From Vigna angularis (lineage: Eukaryota; Streptophyta; Magnoliopsida; Fabales; Fabaceae): a stretch of DNA of 64,000 nucleotides. The notes under the pieces were generated by a model. The model worked only from the letters and a program-made list of their open reading frames with translations. It made no database searches and was not told the origin of the DNA. The stretch lies in the NCBI RefSeq assembly GCF_016808095.1, contig NC_068980.1:4092001-4156000 (forward strand), given 5' to 3'. Positions 1 through 10,559 of the stretch are shown here, one piece after another (position 1 is the first letter of the stretch; the number at the start of each line of letters is the position of its first letter). A program made the translations under genes and the position numbers.

Positions 1-748
1 GTTTGTTTTTTTAGGCATGTTATGTTCATTCAGTTTGTGGTCAGTTAGAGAAGACTTTTTGTTGGAAAGAGTAAAAGTTCTTTGGTTAATCTTTATGTTA
101 CACAAAAATTAGTTTCTATCTACGGATTAGGAAATATTTTTATGAAAAAAGACAAAAACTTGAGTGTAAGTGACTTACAACTTTTTTTCAAAGACTGATT
201 AGCCCTTTTTTAACACTGCATAACTATAGTATTCACTTTTCTATATCTCTGTTTTTCTTTTCTTCCTTTCCTTATTCGAAGTACTGCACATCGACAAGAC
301 TCGTGCATTTGACAGGTGTGGTAATCAACTAAACTAATTGGTGTTAGAATCATACACGGACAACATATTGGCTTATATTTTGAGGCATCGTCAAATATGC
401 TTAGGGTCAACTATTGTCAAATATGACAACTGAAGGCTTATTTCATTTGTAATTCATTAATGTTATTCGACACTTAATTCATCCTTCTTATTGAGGCTCA
501 CATTCTTTCACTAGACACTTCACATCAAATAACTGCAAAAACTATTTATGGTTGCTTCCCTATATGCGTATCCTATCTTTCAATAAATAAATAGAAGTAT
601 TAATAATTTATAATAAATAAATATAACAAATATTATTTTTCTAAAACAATCTCTTTTTCTTTTCATTTTCAATTACTTCCTCACCCTCTATCTTTTATCA
701 TTACCACTTACATACAATAAGAGAAAATAAAAGATTAGGATAAATAAC
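1..748. other. Intergenic, no gene seen
   Basis: AT-rich DNA left of the copia element. Short open frames exist on both strands but none has a recognisable domain or splice context. I see nothing that can be supported as a gene here. Confidence 0.6.
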
Positions 749-753
749 GAGTG

Positions 754-1003
754 TGTTGAAAATAAATCAAGTAAGTGTGACCTACACTTGCTTTAATAAA
801 TTGTTTGCTAGCGTAAGTTTTTTCAACACCAACTAAAGTTGCAATTTTCGTAAAGTTGTAATTTTCGTGAATGCATCTACCAAAAGCTAGCGTATTTTGT
901 TGTTTTGTTTATCTCTGTGTGTTGAACGAATAAATGAGAAAAGCTTTAGTTTCTTTGGGTTTCAAGTTTCTGAGTGTAAGTTCCATAATGTCTCACTGAT
1001 TCA
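754..1003 (+). repeat. 5' LTR of copia element
   Basis: Begins TGTTG and ends ATTCA. It shares with 3820-4077 the opening AAATAAATCAAGTA-like stretch, the central CTACCAAAAGCCAG-like stretch, GTGTGTTGAACGAATAAATGA and the closing ATAATGTCTCACT. The left edge is fixed by the target duplication at 749-753. Confidence 0.85.
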
Positions 1004-1006
1004 AAT

Positions 1007-1018
1007 TAGTATCGGAGC
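1007..1018 (+). other. Primer binding site of copia element
   Basis: TAGTATCGGAGC starts three bases after the 5' LTR. It matches the standard plant copia primer site TGGTATCAGAGC, complementary to initiator-Met tRNA, at 10 of 12 positions. Confidence 0.75.
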
Positions 1019-1489
1019 TCGTTAGATCTAGCACTGATTTCATGAGTTTGAGAGCGTCAGTAAAAAAAATTGAGTGTGTGAGGACCAAGAAAGTTATCAC
1101 TTTATCAAATTTGTAGAGTCGAGAGAAAAATGATAATAAATTACAATATTGTTTGGTCTTGTCTCAAATTATATGAGAAACTATATTATACTCATTGGAC
1201 ATTGTTGATGTCCACCTATTTGAAGGCTCAAAATATTTGGAACTTTATTAAACTAGATATACAACAAGGAGCTGATGATACAACTCAAAGAAAGGAATGA
1301 TTGACGTTATCACAAATTTACCAAGGTGTAGACTATTCAATTTTTGACAAAATAGCAAATGCCAAAGCAGTCAAAGAAACTTGGAACATTTTGAAGCTAT
1401 CATACAAAGGAGTAGAGAAAACTCAAAAACTCAAATTGTAATTCATGAGTAGAGAATATGAAAGATATGAGATGTCCAATTCATAAACT

Positions 1490-2163
1490 GTGGAACAATA
1501 TTTTTCACACATAACAAACCTTGTTAATAAGATTACGGTATATGGAGAAGACATTCCTGAAAACAAGGTGGTGGATAATATTTTATGCACCTTGCCAATG
1601 AAGTTTAATCATGTCCTGAATACAATAATTGAGTCCTACAACACATACACCATGATAGTTGCAGAATTGCAAGGTAGTATTGAAAGCCATGTGAGTAGAA
1701 TTTTAGAAAAAACTAAAAGAGAAATGGAGAGGCCTTGAAAATCTAGGTGAATTTTATCAACATAACAAAATCCAATCATAGTAAAGACAGTAGAAGTCGT
1801 GAAGGTGAAAAGATAAATTTTAAAGGTAAAGGTCGTGACAACTTTAGAGGAAAAGGTCTTTGTAATTTTAATCAACAATGGAAAAACAACAATTTGAAGC
1901 CCCTAATAAAGAAAGAGGTGGACACAATTTTAGATCTATCAATCATGGAAGAGGAAGATGAGGCTTTAACTACCAAGGAAAGATAAATTTCAGTTGCTAC
2001 TAATGTGGAAAGTTCGGACATAGAGCGACAAATTGCAAATTCAAACAATAGACAAATATAATAGAAAATCAATATGAGCATACTGTGGAAAGTTTGGACA
2101 TACAGCGACAAATTCCAAATTCAAGCAATAGACAAATATAGTAGAAAATCAGTATGAGCATAC
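1490..2163 (+). pseudogene. copia gag remnant with duplicated zinc knuckle
   Basis: Codons 1490-1738 give 82 residues resembling the copia gag (UBN2) region, including VEQYFSHI-like and VVDNILCTLP-like segments. After a stop and frame change, a basic segment (1747-1986) leads to a CCHC zinc knuckle. Its cysteine codons are at 1995-1997, 2004-2006 and 2034-2036 and its reading is CGKFGHRATNC, interrupted by a stop codon between the first two cysteines. The 80 bp at 2004-2083 are tandemly repeated at 2084-2163, giving a second, damaged knuckle in which the last cysteine reads serine. Non-functional. Confidence 0.75.
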
Positions 2164-2233
2164 TGGTGAAAGTTCTAATAACCCATATATTTTACTTCTA
2201 GTAGCAAATAATCTTATCGGCGATGAAAATATT

Positions 2234-2630
2234 TTGTACTTAGATACTAATTGCAATAACTACATGTGTGGGAAAAATAAATTATTTACCTTACTAGATA
2301 AAATTGTAAAATGTACCACGAAGTTTGGGAATAATACAAATATTCCAATTTTTGGTAAAGAAAAAATTAATATCAGATTAACAGATCATTCTCATAATTT
2401 CATCTTTGATGTCTTCTATTCTCTTGGTTTTCATGAAAACCTGTTGAGTATGAGACAACTATCAGAAAAAGGCTACAATATGTAGATTAGTAATGGACAA
2501 TGTACTTTGATTGATAAAAATGAGAGATTTATTGCCAAGGTAAAAATGATTCCTAATCATTTGTTTCCTTTGAAAGTTCAACATAAAGATGATTGGCTAT
2601 GACACATGCTCTTTGGACACTATCAATTTT
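2234..2630 (+). pseudogene. copia protease / pre-integrase remnant
   Basis: The 83 residues of 2234-2485 carry LDTNCNNYMCG, corresponding to the aspartic protease active-site region of copia polyproteins (normally a D-S/T-G-type site, here altered to D-T-N), and LLSMRQLSEKGY, which normally follows it. Codons beyond the stop at 2483-2485 continue as a degraded pre-integrase segment up to about 2630, after which homology is lost. The catalytic triad is not intact. Confidence 0.65.
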
Positions 2631-2949
2631 CTGGATTAAGTTTTTTTTATCTAGAATAAAATATGTATCTTTGGACACTATCACTTTTCTTTCTGGAAAA
2701 TTCATCAAATAGATTTTAAATCTGATGTCCTAAATGATACTTTGGAAGAAGTGTATGTTGAACAACCTGTAGAACATGAGATTGAAGACAAAGAAATAAA
2801 ATCTACAAATTGAAGAATTATATGGCTTAAAGCAAACACCTAAGGCGTGGTATAAGAAAATTGATTCATTGTGCATAATGGTTTTCAGATATGTCCATTT
2901 TAACTTACTTTATATACTAAATTCGTTGACCCTAATAATATTCTTATTG

Positions 2950-3770
2950 TATGTCTTTAGGTTGATGATTTGATTTTTACTAGTAATAATCTAAAGATGA
3001 TTACAAAATTCAAGGAGACCATGATTAAATGTTTTGAGATGACAAATTTGGACCTTATGTCATATTTTCTTCGTATTGAGGTCGTTCAACATGATGCAAT
3101 TTTCATATCTCAAAAAGGGTATGCTACCGATGTTTTGAAAAATTTAAAGCCAATATCAACACGGATTGAAGAGAAGTTGAAACTAAAAAATGATAATGGT
3201 GAAAGAATAATTAATTCAGCATATTACAAGAGCTGAATTAAAACACTTAGATATTCTATTACTACTAAAATAGACATTGTCTTTGGAGTTGGATTATTGA
3301 ACATATTCATGGAATAACCATGTGCATGTCATTTACAAGGAGCAAAGAGAATTTTTAGATATATCAAAGGTACCATGTTGAGAAATTTTAATAATATGAA
3401 ACTTGTTTATATACAAATAGTGATTAGGCATGAGATGTTGAAACAAGAAAAAGCACGTAAATAACATGTTCTTTCAAGAGTCAAAGCTACATGATGGTAA
3501 CTAGTTGTGCAACTTAGACAATATGGTTAAGAAGAATTCATAAAGTTGATGTATCAAAAGTAAGATACTTCCACAATAATATTTTGTGATAACAAGTCAA
3601 CAATTACATTATGCAAAAATTCAGTATTTCATGGATGGTCAAAACATATAGATATTCGATTTCACAAAATCCAAGAATTGGTAACCGAAAAAGAAGTGGT
3701 AATCGAGTATTGTCTAACTGGAAAAGAACTTGATATTTTTACGAAGCCATAAAAAGCTGAATTATTTTAC
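2950..3770 (+). pseudogene. copia reverse transcriptase / RNase H remnant
   Basis: The segment opens with VDDLIFTSNN at about 2960, the catalytic VDD motif of copia reverse transcriptase, and continues open to 3236. Frames broken by stops then continue through RNase H-like sequence. A late block near 3620-3710 reads SKHIDIRFHKI-like and KEVVIEYC-like, both typical of the copia C-terminus. Upstream reverse-transcriptase motifs are largely missing, so this is a deleted, dead copy. Confidence 0.7.
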
Positions 3771-3819
3771 AAGATGAAGAAAATGTTTAGAATGGTATAA
3801 ATTTGATTTAAAAATACAA

Positions 3820-4077
3820 TATTGGAAATAAATCAAGTAGGTATGCCCTACATTTACTTTAAGAAAATATTTGTAAGTGTTGCAATTCTGGTTAATGTAC
3901 CTACCAAAAGCCAGTGTATTTTGTTACCTATCACCATGTTGTTTTGTTCATTTTTTGCTTTCATAAATAAGAGTCACCAATGCAATATATTTGTGTGTTG
4001 AACGAATAAATGAGAAAACTTTGATTTCTTTAGGTTTCAATTCATAGTCTAAGATACATAATGTCTCACTCATATCA
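3820..4077 (+). repeat. 3' LTR of copia element
   Basis: Aligns with 754-1003. It starts TATTGGAAATAAATCAAG and ends ATATCA immediately before the target duplicate gagtg at 4078-4082. It carries an extra stretch (around 3930-3975) not present in the 5' LTR. Confidence 0.85.
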
Positions 4078-4082
4078 GAGTG

Positions 4083-5100
4083 GCTCCACGAGTAGCTTAA
4101 TTTCTCCTTATATGCAAAATAAATAAAAAAATTACCAATTCATATAAAAAGTTGCTAAAGCCAACTATATAGCCTCCCCAAATTCGATCAGAATTATTTT
4201 TCGTTTGTAAACTACCACAGGTCAACGTTTTAAAATTAATTATAATCAGAAGCCCATGATAATTCAACTAAACTTAGAATTAAGAAAAATATGTTCTACA
4301 ACAAAAAGTTAATAAATGTTTAGGGTCACCCTTCCATGCGTTTTAAACGTACTACTTTCAAGCATAGGAACCACCCCTGGGCTACTCATCAGTTTAAATA
4401 CATATAAATTCGTAGCACCAATATTTGAACAGTGAAGCATCCATACCTTTAATAAAACAATTAAATTTGTGCACGACCTAAAACGAAATCTATTACCAAA
4501 GAAAAATGTTTTGTTTTTTTTTTCACTTTAGATGCACCACTTACCAACCTACTTTTAGAGGTATTTTAGTCATTAAAAAAATTAAATTTTGTTTTTATAG
4601 AAAAAAGAAATTAAATAATAAAATAATAAATATAAAATGTGTGTAAAAGTTTGTTGGATATCAAAATAATTATACCCATTACCAAATCACCAAAACTATT
4701 ATCCCGTCATCTCTACTTGGTAATTTGAACATGCATATGGACAACTGAGTGCAAAATATCTGTGAATCTCAAGACAAGATCATCGAAACATGAAAACACG
4801 AATCAAGCAATGAGAAGTAACGTCTTATGTTTTCGATCTGAGTGTAATTAATATTTTGTCCTGTTCATTTTGGTGAACAGATTTATTGGATGTTCTGACA
4901 TCATGTCTTAATTGAGTCATATCTACAGATAAAATAAGAATACTGCGATGCAATACAACAACGCCACATCGCGCTCCTTGATCCATCACACAAGAAGCCA
5001 ACTTTAAATCATTAGAAATTTCAACCCAAAAGGTATTATTTATGGGGGATGTAAAGCCGTTAAAAGCATCCAACTAATCTAACCACTTCTACGATCTTCA
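4083..5100. other. Intergenic, no gene seen
   Basis: Moderately AT-rich DNA between the copia element and the 3' end of the NFRKB-like gene. An 82-codon open frame on the minus strand (4825-5073) has no recognisable motif. Confidence 0.5.
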
Positions 5101-5227
5101 ACAAGATCACATTCTATTCTATTTCTTTGCGATCAAATCAATATACAAAGATACTGTGCCCGCATTATATACAAGCAACAGTGCTACAGCCAGGATGACC
5201 GAACTCGAGTGCCGGAGGACCAAAAGC

Positions 5228-5473
5228 CTGCACAAAGAAAAAGGCATAATGGATGAATATTTGAGGGAAAAAATTAATATCTCTGACAAAAAATTCCAAG
5301 AAACCGTATTCTATTTCAATTTTATTTCTCTCAACCAACCTATCAACTTCTCTAATGTCTCTTTTATCTCTAAGAACAACTAGTGTCTCAATGTGCCATA
5401 GACAAGGGAGTTATGATATTTCAGATAACAAATAGCCAAAAGGCAAAGAGGAATATACAACCAAAACTATTAC
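5228..5473 (-). other. Probable 3'-UTR intron of NFRKB-like gene
   Basis: On the minus strand, 12 nt after the stop codon, ATACAG|GTAATAG gives a good donor (intron starts at 5473). TTTGTGCAG|GC gives a good acceptor (next exon starts at 5227). The downstream segment to about 5100 is less AT-rich and would be the terminal UTR exon. Predicted from splice-site sequence only. Confidence 0.45.
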
Positions 5474-5485
5474 CTGTATAATTCT

Positions 5486-8400
5486 TCACAACAAGCTTGC
5501 ACTTAATAGTCCAACAGGCCTTTCTCTACCAAAGGATTCATCATCAAAATCTTCGTTTGTAGAGTTTTCTTGGCATAACTCTCGAGTAGTATTTAAACCA
5601 AGAGACTCCCAAGCCATTGAATTACCATCGCAAGCGTTGCCTTCTTCAGAAGCAAGATTGACATCAACATGGGCTTCTTGATTCAGCCTTGCATCGGTAG
5701 ACAAAAGTTCCATTCCCTTATCATCCTCAGTGCATGGTGGTGGATCCACATTGAGATCTGAGCACAAATCATATCCACTTTGTTCCCCAGTCCCTTGACA
5801 AGCAACAGTTACTGTTCCTTGATCAGATTGATCTGCAGCATCCTTTTTCTGCCTCTTCCATTTCTTTGTGGATGAAGTCCCATCATCCTCAAAATCTTCT
5901 TCTTCTCTTTCTCTATGCAAGTAAACCCATAATTTCCTTTCCCCATCAAATTGTACGCAAGGATCACGTTCATAATGCAATCTATCCAAGGCTCCACTAA
6001 CTACTTGGTTAATTTGAGCATCAGAAACATCTTCGACAATGTATTGAGAATCTCGAATCAAAGTACAAACATCTGCTCTAGTGCCAATACTTCCAGGTAA
6101 CCTAGCTGCTGCATCTCTTACAAGGCAAAGAATTGTGACATGGGGTGGGCGATCACGTTTCAACATAAAATGGTCTCGGGCTTTTGATGTTGGCTTCCCA
6201 CCACCTCTTTTCAAAGGTGCCACAATAGATTTTTTACCATCAGCTGCTGTATAGGAAAATGCTCTGTCTGGAATAGAGTACCTAAGAACCTCCTCCTTAC
6301 GAAAATAAGCCCTAACTTCCTCTGAACTAGGGCTTATGGTGTTAAGACTCTTTTGAGCCCTCAGATCTCTAAACCTTTCCTTCTCATCAAGGTTGACTTG
6401 CATCAATGCCAAAGGTGGAGCTGGAAGACTTCCTATTTGTTGAAGAGTTTCCTGACCACATTTCAACCAATTGGCAAAGGAATCAACCAACTTCACAAGC
6501 ATCTTATGAGGAAGACCCCACGCTTCAGGAGAAGTCACCTCCTCAATGGTATCATGGTCAGGTGAATTATGAAGAACTGGGCCAGTCCATGACCAACTTT
6601 TGGAAGATTTTTCATAAACAGCTAAGACCTTCCAACCCTTTGCTCCCAAGGGTGCTGTTTTTGAAGAAAATATCTTCAGAACCCCTCTGACCAAATCCTG
6701 AAGTGGTTCTTGTGTTTCGAGAATGCAGGGATCACCAGGATTTGATCTCACACGATTAACAATCTCCTGAACAGTAAGAGACAGCATGCTCAGAGAGTCA
6801 CCAGATTCACCATTAGCATCAATCTTATTGTTAGAAAGATCACCGTTTGCAGTGCCTTCCTGTGCTTTGTTCAGTTCTTCTCTAGGTTTCCCCACTTCTA
6901 GACTGTCTTCTGCATGTGGACTAATCATTGCCAGGCGGACAGCTGAAAGAAGATGTACGATAGAAAACGAAAATCCAGTATGGACTGTTGGTGTGATTAA
7001 AGTGAATGTTTTTTTCTGTGGCTTGGTTTCCTGTTCTCTATCTGCTGTCCCCATATCAGTAAGACGCAAATCAGAATTATCCATTTCTGAACTAATCCTC
7101 TCAACCTCTATTTTTTTCTTTGATTTTCTTTTCGAGTAAGTCAAATCATCTGTTGGGGTGTTTGACAAAAAATTGCCATCTTCATCTCTTCCACCAATAT
7201 CTACATCACCCTTCGTTTTTCGCTTCTTTGATACTGAGTTGCAACCAAGCAATGGTGCCTCAGATCGCTCATTTTGATCACCCTTATATGCAGCAACATA
7301 TTTCTGTCCTTTTCTCCCATGCCTACTTTGTCCAACTTCATTATTATCCAAAACCAACCGTCTTTCAAATAAGTCATCTTCATCATCAACATAATCGTGC
7401 AAATATTTAGACCTCACAATGGAATGATCAAGGTCGGTTCTTCCTTTTTTCTTTCGCTCAGCTGCATATGCATTTGATGAGGGCATGTCAAACCTTCCAA
7501 TAGGATCCCCTCGTATTCGGCCATTTTTGCCTGCTTTGTATGCCTGCCTCCAATCATCATCACCATCATCAAGCATGTCTGATCCTAAGGGATAGCCCTC
7601 TTCAATAAATTTACCAGCCTGTTTATGAAAAGGGCCGCCATTGCGTATTTCACCCTTCTGCTTTGCTTTAGAAAGGTAATTCTCTATACCATGCATCTGG
7701 CCCCGTTCTGTAAAGCCACCCTTCTTTTTGAAGGGTGTTATTACATTTGGCTTCAAATCTGTAACAAATTTGGCCTTCTTATCTAGGTGAGACTTCAACA
7801 ATTTTGAGCGAGAGCCAGCAGCAGTACCCACCATGTAAGCATATTTGCTGTGTAACAAGGGAGTGTCATCCTCCTCATCACCCAACTGTTCAGAAGAGTC
7901 TGATTCAGTCTCTTCACTTCTTAAAAGCATCTGGTTACCCCTCAAAGGTATTGTCTCTTTACCTCCATTCTGCATAGAAGTCCCCTTGATCTTCTCCTGC
8001 AATGATTTTGCCCTGAAGTCAGATGATAGAAGTCTATCACTAACCTGTGGGGAGGATGATCTGAAAGGAGTGTAACTAAGATCAGGAGACTCTCTCCCTG
8101 CTTTCCATTTCTTGCCCTTTTGATACCAATCATCATATTTAAATGAAGAATCCATACCAAATTCCTGTCCCGGTGTTTCATTGCTACCAAAAAGTTCATC
8201 ATAATCTCCAGAGTCAACCGTACTGCCTTTAAGTGGTAACTGTGAACTCCTAAATCTAGACTTTGCCTGCTCACTACCAACAAACTGTTGAACATTTTCT
8301 GGATACTTAGAATTTCTAGAATATTCATACAAACCTCTCTTAGAAGATGGCTTTGCGGGGAAGACTTTTAAATCAGAAGTTTGGTGGGCATTTCTAGTGT

Positions 8401-9625
8401 ATCCATGCAGATCAGTCCTTGAAGACAGAGACAGACCCATCAAATTGTCAGTATCCACCTCATCACCTCTCATAAGGTCATGCCTCTTTCCCATTTTCCG
8501 GAAACTAGATTTTTCAATCATGTTGCTACGTAATAAATTGCGATCATGTGACATCTCCTCATTGTTGTCACCATTCCACTGCGGATCCCTCATCCTGAGC
8601 ATTGACCCTGAATCATATCCAGCTGACTTGTTCTGATGAGAAAGAGCAGAAGTTGAACCATTTATACCAGGATTCACATCCAAAGCATGGTAGGCAGAAG
8701 ATATGCGACCACTTGGGTCCTTTACTGATGGTGGCTTTGAACCAGCCAACTTGAGTATGCCTTTTGGGTTTTGCTTCCCAAACTTCTCTTGTTCAACAGC
8801 AGCTGATCGCACTCGAGGATGGATATCTGAACCAGAACCCACCCCATGAAAAGGATAACGACTCATTTTCTGTGAAATTTTCCTATCCTTGTTCTTCCTG
8901 TTCCATATACCTTCACCAGACTCCTCATCTGAAGAATCAACTTCCAAATCTTCCTTCTCGTACATCAAACTCTTTTGACTTCTCATAATGTTCAGGACAC
9001 GTAGCCTTTCTTCAATACTGTATCCCCTACAGTTAAGCCAAGCATCTCTTATCTGACAAAGATTGCTGACCATGCTGTTCTGATGCTTCCTCAACAGATG
9101 ATAGTGTCGTCGCTTCTGAAAAGAATTCATGCCCTCCCTGTAAAGCGCAACTCTCGGCTCACACAAGCCACCCTTCAACATATCAAACAACTTCTTAATG
9201 GGACTCCCAAAATGCAAGTTACAACCAGTGAAAACATCTTTCAAGGTCCGCACAAAAGTCTCTTGATCCATGTCAGGAAGATACTTAGCAAGTTCAAACC
9301 TCTCCTCCTCACTCAAGAAGTCATTCCACACATCCACCGACAGCACATCTTCAAGGCCAGTAAGATCGTACAGTTCCAACGGAATGCTGCAAGTCTGGTT
9401 CCCAATCTGACAAAACTCCGCGCCAGTCTCACCCAATTCCAGCAAATCAAAATCATCAGACCCCGCCCCAGAGTCAGCATCATCAAACTCATCGTCGTCG
9501 TCCGATTCCACGGCAGAGTTACGCCGCCGAATCACCTCTTCGTCACTGGACATACTTTCCCTACTTCGAGGAGAACACTCGGAATCAAGCCTGGACACCT
9601 TAAAGCTGTTCTTCTCAATTGCCAT
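5486..9625 (-). CDS. NFRKB: NFRKB-like nuclear protein (INO80-associated family)
   Basis: A single uninterrupted exon of 1379 codons. The start chosen is MAIEKNSF at 9625; the frame stays open 30 codons further upstream, but that part is likely leader. Residues 27-60 are acidic and serine-rich. Residues about 80-195 match the N-terminal DEUBAD region of NFRKB proteins (LEDVLSVDVWNDFLSEEER, PDMDQETFVRTLKDVF). The middle (about 260-860) is long, hydrophilic and low in structure, with several basic clusters. Residues about 1150-1245 match the NFRKB winged-helix domain (RPPHVTILCLVRDAAARLPG, WVYLHRE). In animals NFRKB is subunit G of the INO80 chromatin remodeller and binds the deubiquitinase UCH37. 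A similar nuclear role in plants is inference. From memory, the Arabidopsis counterpart is At3g45830. It shares its minus orientation with the next gene, PHOT1. Confidence 0.9.
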   Translation of the reverse strand: MAIEKNSFKVSRLDSECSPRSRESMSSDEEVIRRRNSAVESDDDDEFDDADSGAGSDDFDLLELGETGAEFCQIGNQTCSIPLELYDLTGLEDVLSVDVWNDFLSEEERFELAKYLPDMDQETFVRTLKDVFTGCNLHFGSPIKKLFDMLKGGLCEPRVALYREGMNSFQKRRHYHLLRKHQNSMVSNLCQIRDAWLNCRGYSIEERLRVLNIMRSQKSLMYEKEDLEVDSSDEESGEGIWNRKNKDRKISQKMSRYPFHGVGSGSDIHPRVRSAAVEQEKFGKQNPKGILKLAGSKPPSVKDPSGRISSAYHALDVNPGINGSTSALSHQNKSAGYDSGSMLRMRDPQWNGDNNEEMSHDRNLLRSNMIEKSSFRKMGKRHDLMRGDEVDTDNLMGLSLSSRTDLHGYTRNAHQTSDLKVFPAKPSSKRGLYEYSRNSKYPENVQQFVGSEQAKSRFRSSQLPLKGSTVDSGDYDELFGSNETPGQEFGMDSSFKYDDWYQKGKKWKAGRESPDLSYTPFRSSSPQVSDRLLSSDFRAKSLQEKIKGTSMQNGGKETIPLRGNQMLLRSEETESDSSEQLGDEEDDTPLLHSKYAYMVGTAAGSRSKLLKSHLDKKAKFVTDLKPNVITPFKKKGGFTERGQMHGIENYLSKAKQKGEIRNGGPFHKQAGKFIEEGYPLGSDMLDDGDDDWRQAYKAGKNGRIRGDPIGRFDMPSSNAYAAERKKKGRTDLDHSIVRSKYLHDYVDDEDDLFERRLVLDNNEVGQSRHGRKGQKYVAAYKGDQNERSEAPLLGCNSVSKKRKTKGDVDIGGRDEDGNFLSNTPTDDLTYSKRKSKKKIEVERISSEMDNSDLRLTDMGTADREQETKPQKKTFTLITPTVHTGFSFSIVHLLSAVRLAMISPHAEDSLEVGKPREELNKAQEGTANGDLSNNKIDANGESGDSLSMLSLTVQEIVNRVRSNPGDPCILETQEPLQDLVRGVLKIFSSKTAPLGAKGWKVLAVYEKSSKSWSWTGPVLHNSPDHDTIEEVTSPEAWGLPHKMLVKLVDSFANWLKCGQETLQQIGSLPAPPLALMQVNLDEKERFRDLRAQKSLNTISPSSEEVRAYFRKEEVLRYSIPDRAFSYTAADGKKSIVAPLKRGGGKPTSKARDHFMLKRDRPPHVTILCLVRDAAARLPGSIGTRADVCTLIRDSQYIVEDVSDAQINQVVSGALDRLHYERDPCVQFDGERKLWVYLHREREEEDFEDDGTSSTKKWKRQKKDAADQSDQGTVTVACQGTGEQSGYDLCSDLNVDPPPCTEDDKGMELLSTDARLNQEAHVDVNLASEEGNACDGNSMAWESLGLNTTRELCQENSTNEDFDDESFGRERPVGLLSASLL

Positions 9626-9719
9626 GAAACATAACACCACAGTGCCGCCAAAAACGAGTTCACGAACCGACCCAAATTCAAAAACTCGAACCGTCGACGC
9701 ACAAATCTCAATCAAAACC

Positions 9720-9904
9720 CTAACAATCGCAATACCACAAATTCAAAAACAAAAAACAACAGAGCAGTCTCGACTTTTCCAAAACAATAACACCACCAAT
9801 AACAACAACAATCAAACGACAAACACATTTGAGAGAACCTAAATTAGAAACAATAATCACGGAACATCGTAAGCAATGAAATACGAGGGCTAGGAACTGA
9901 ATAC
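9720..9904 (-). other. Probable 5'-UTR intron of NFRKB-like gene
   Basis: On the minus strand GATTCAG|GTATTC (exon ends at 9905) and ATTGTTAG|GGTTTT (next exon starts at 9719) form a 185-nt intron just upstream of the start codon. The sequence above it (about 9905-10200) is GC-richer and looks like a first, non-coding exon. Predicted from splice-site sequence only. Confidence 0.45.
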
Positions 9905-10559
9905 CTGAATCGCGATAGAAGAAGCGCGGAAGGAGAAATTGAGGCAGAGGCGGAGACATGGTGGGAAACGGAAGAGGAAAAGGGAAGGTTGCGCAGTGCG
10001 ATATCGAAGAATGGCTTTTGGAAACCCTAAAATTGTTATATAGTGAGAAGAAGGGGAAGACAGAGGAAGGTGGAGAGGGTACGAAGAAGACGTAGATGAC
10101 GTGGACGGAGATGAGCCGTGTGATTGAGAGATTGATGATGGGGCTGCGAAAAGACCAAAATCTCCCACCGCACCAAACAGGGATGAACGCAACTCGACGC
10201 AGAGAAAGAGGCCGCACCAAGAAAAAGTGACTCAGTGATTGAGTTACAAAAAATAAAGGGTTTGATTTAGTTTTGGTTCGGTTTAGGAGATAGAAAGAGA
10301 AAGACAAAGTATGTGTGTAAGAGAAGATGACTGAGTGAATGACTCAGCGAGCCAAGGAACCAGGTAGACCGTTGTATTTTGTTGTGTGTGTGAATCAGTT
10401 GCCACTCTATCATGGGCCCACGCCTCTCCAATTTCTCACCGTTCGATCATACGCGTCAGATCCAGATTTTTCATCCGGCGTCGTTTACCATCGAGTCTTT
10501 TTCTTTTTCCTAAAATGTCCCTTAGTGTAAATACCTGAAACCAAACGGAACCTCACTCA

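Larger units (their letters stand above)
754..4077 (+). mobile_element. Decayed Ty1/copia LTR retrotransposon
   Basis: A plus-strand copia element of about 3.3 kb, shorter than the usual 4.5-5.5 kb. Two related LTRs (754-1003 and 3820-4077) bracket it. An exact 5-bp target duplication, gagtg, sits at 749-753 and 4078-4082. A primer binding site resembling the initiator-methionine tRNA type follows the 5' LTR. Inside, in the canonical copia order, are remnants of gag, a CCHC zinc knuckle, a protease-like segment, reverse transcriptase and RNase H. Most of the integrase and the front of reverse transcriptase are missing, and stop codons and frameshifts interrupt every part. The copy cannot encode its own proteins. 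LTR divergence, including an insertion of roughly 40 bp in the 3' LTR, points to an old insertion. Confidence 0.9.

Noticed and set aside
4825..5073. 82-codon minus-strand frame near the NFRKB-like 3' end
   Set aside because: No recognisable motif or splice context, probably chance.
6353..9634. Several open frames opposite or out of frame with the NFRKB-like gene
   Set aside because: They overlap a long, domain-bearing exon on the minus strand and show no motifs of their own.
9625..9715. Upstream in-frame extension of the NFRKB-like protein starting MIEICAS
   Set aside because: The stretch has no family similarity, lies next to a probable 5'-UTR intron acceptor, and MAIEKNSF gives a better N-terminus.
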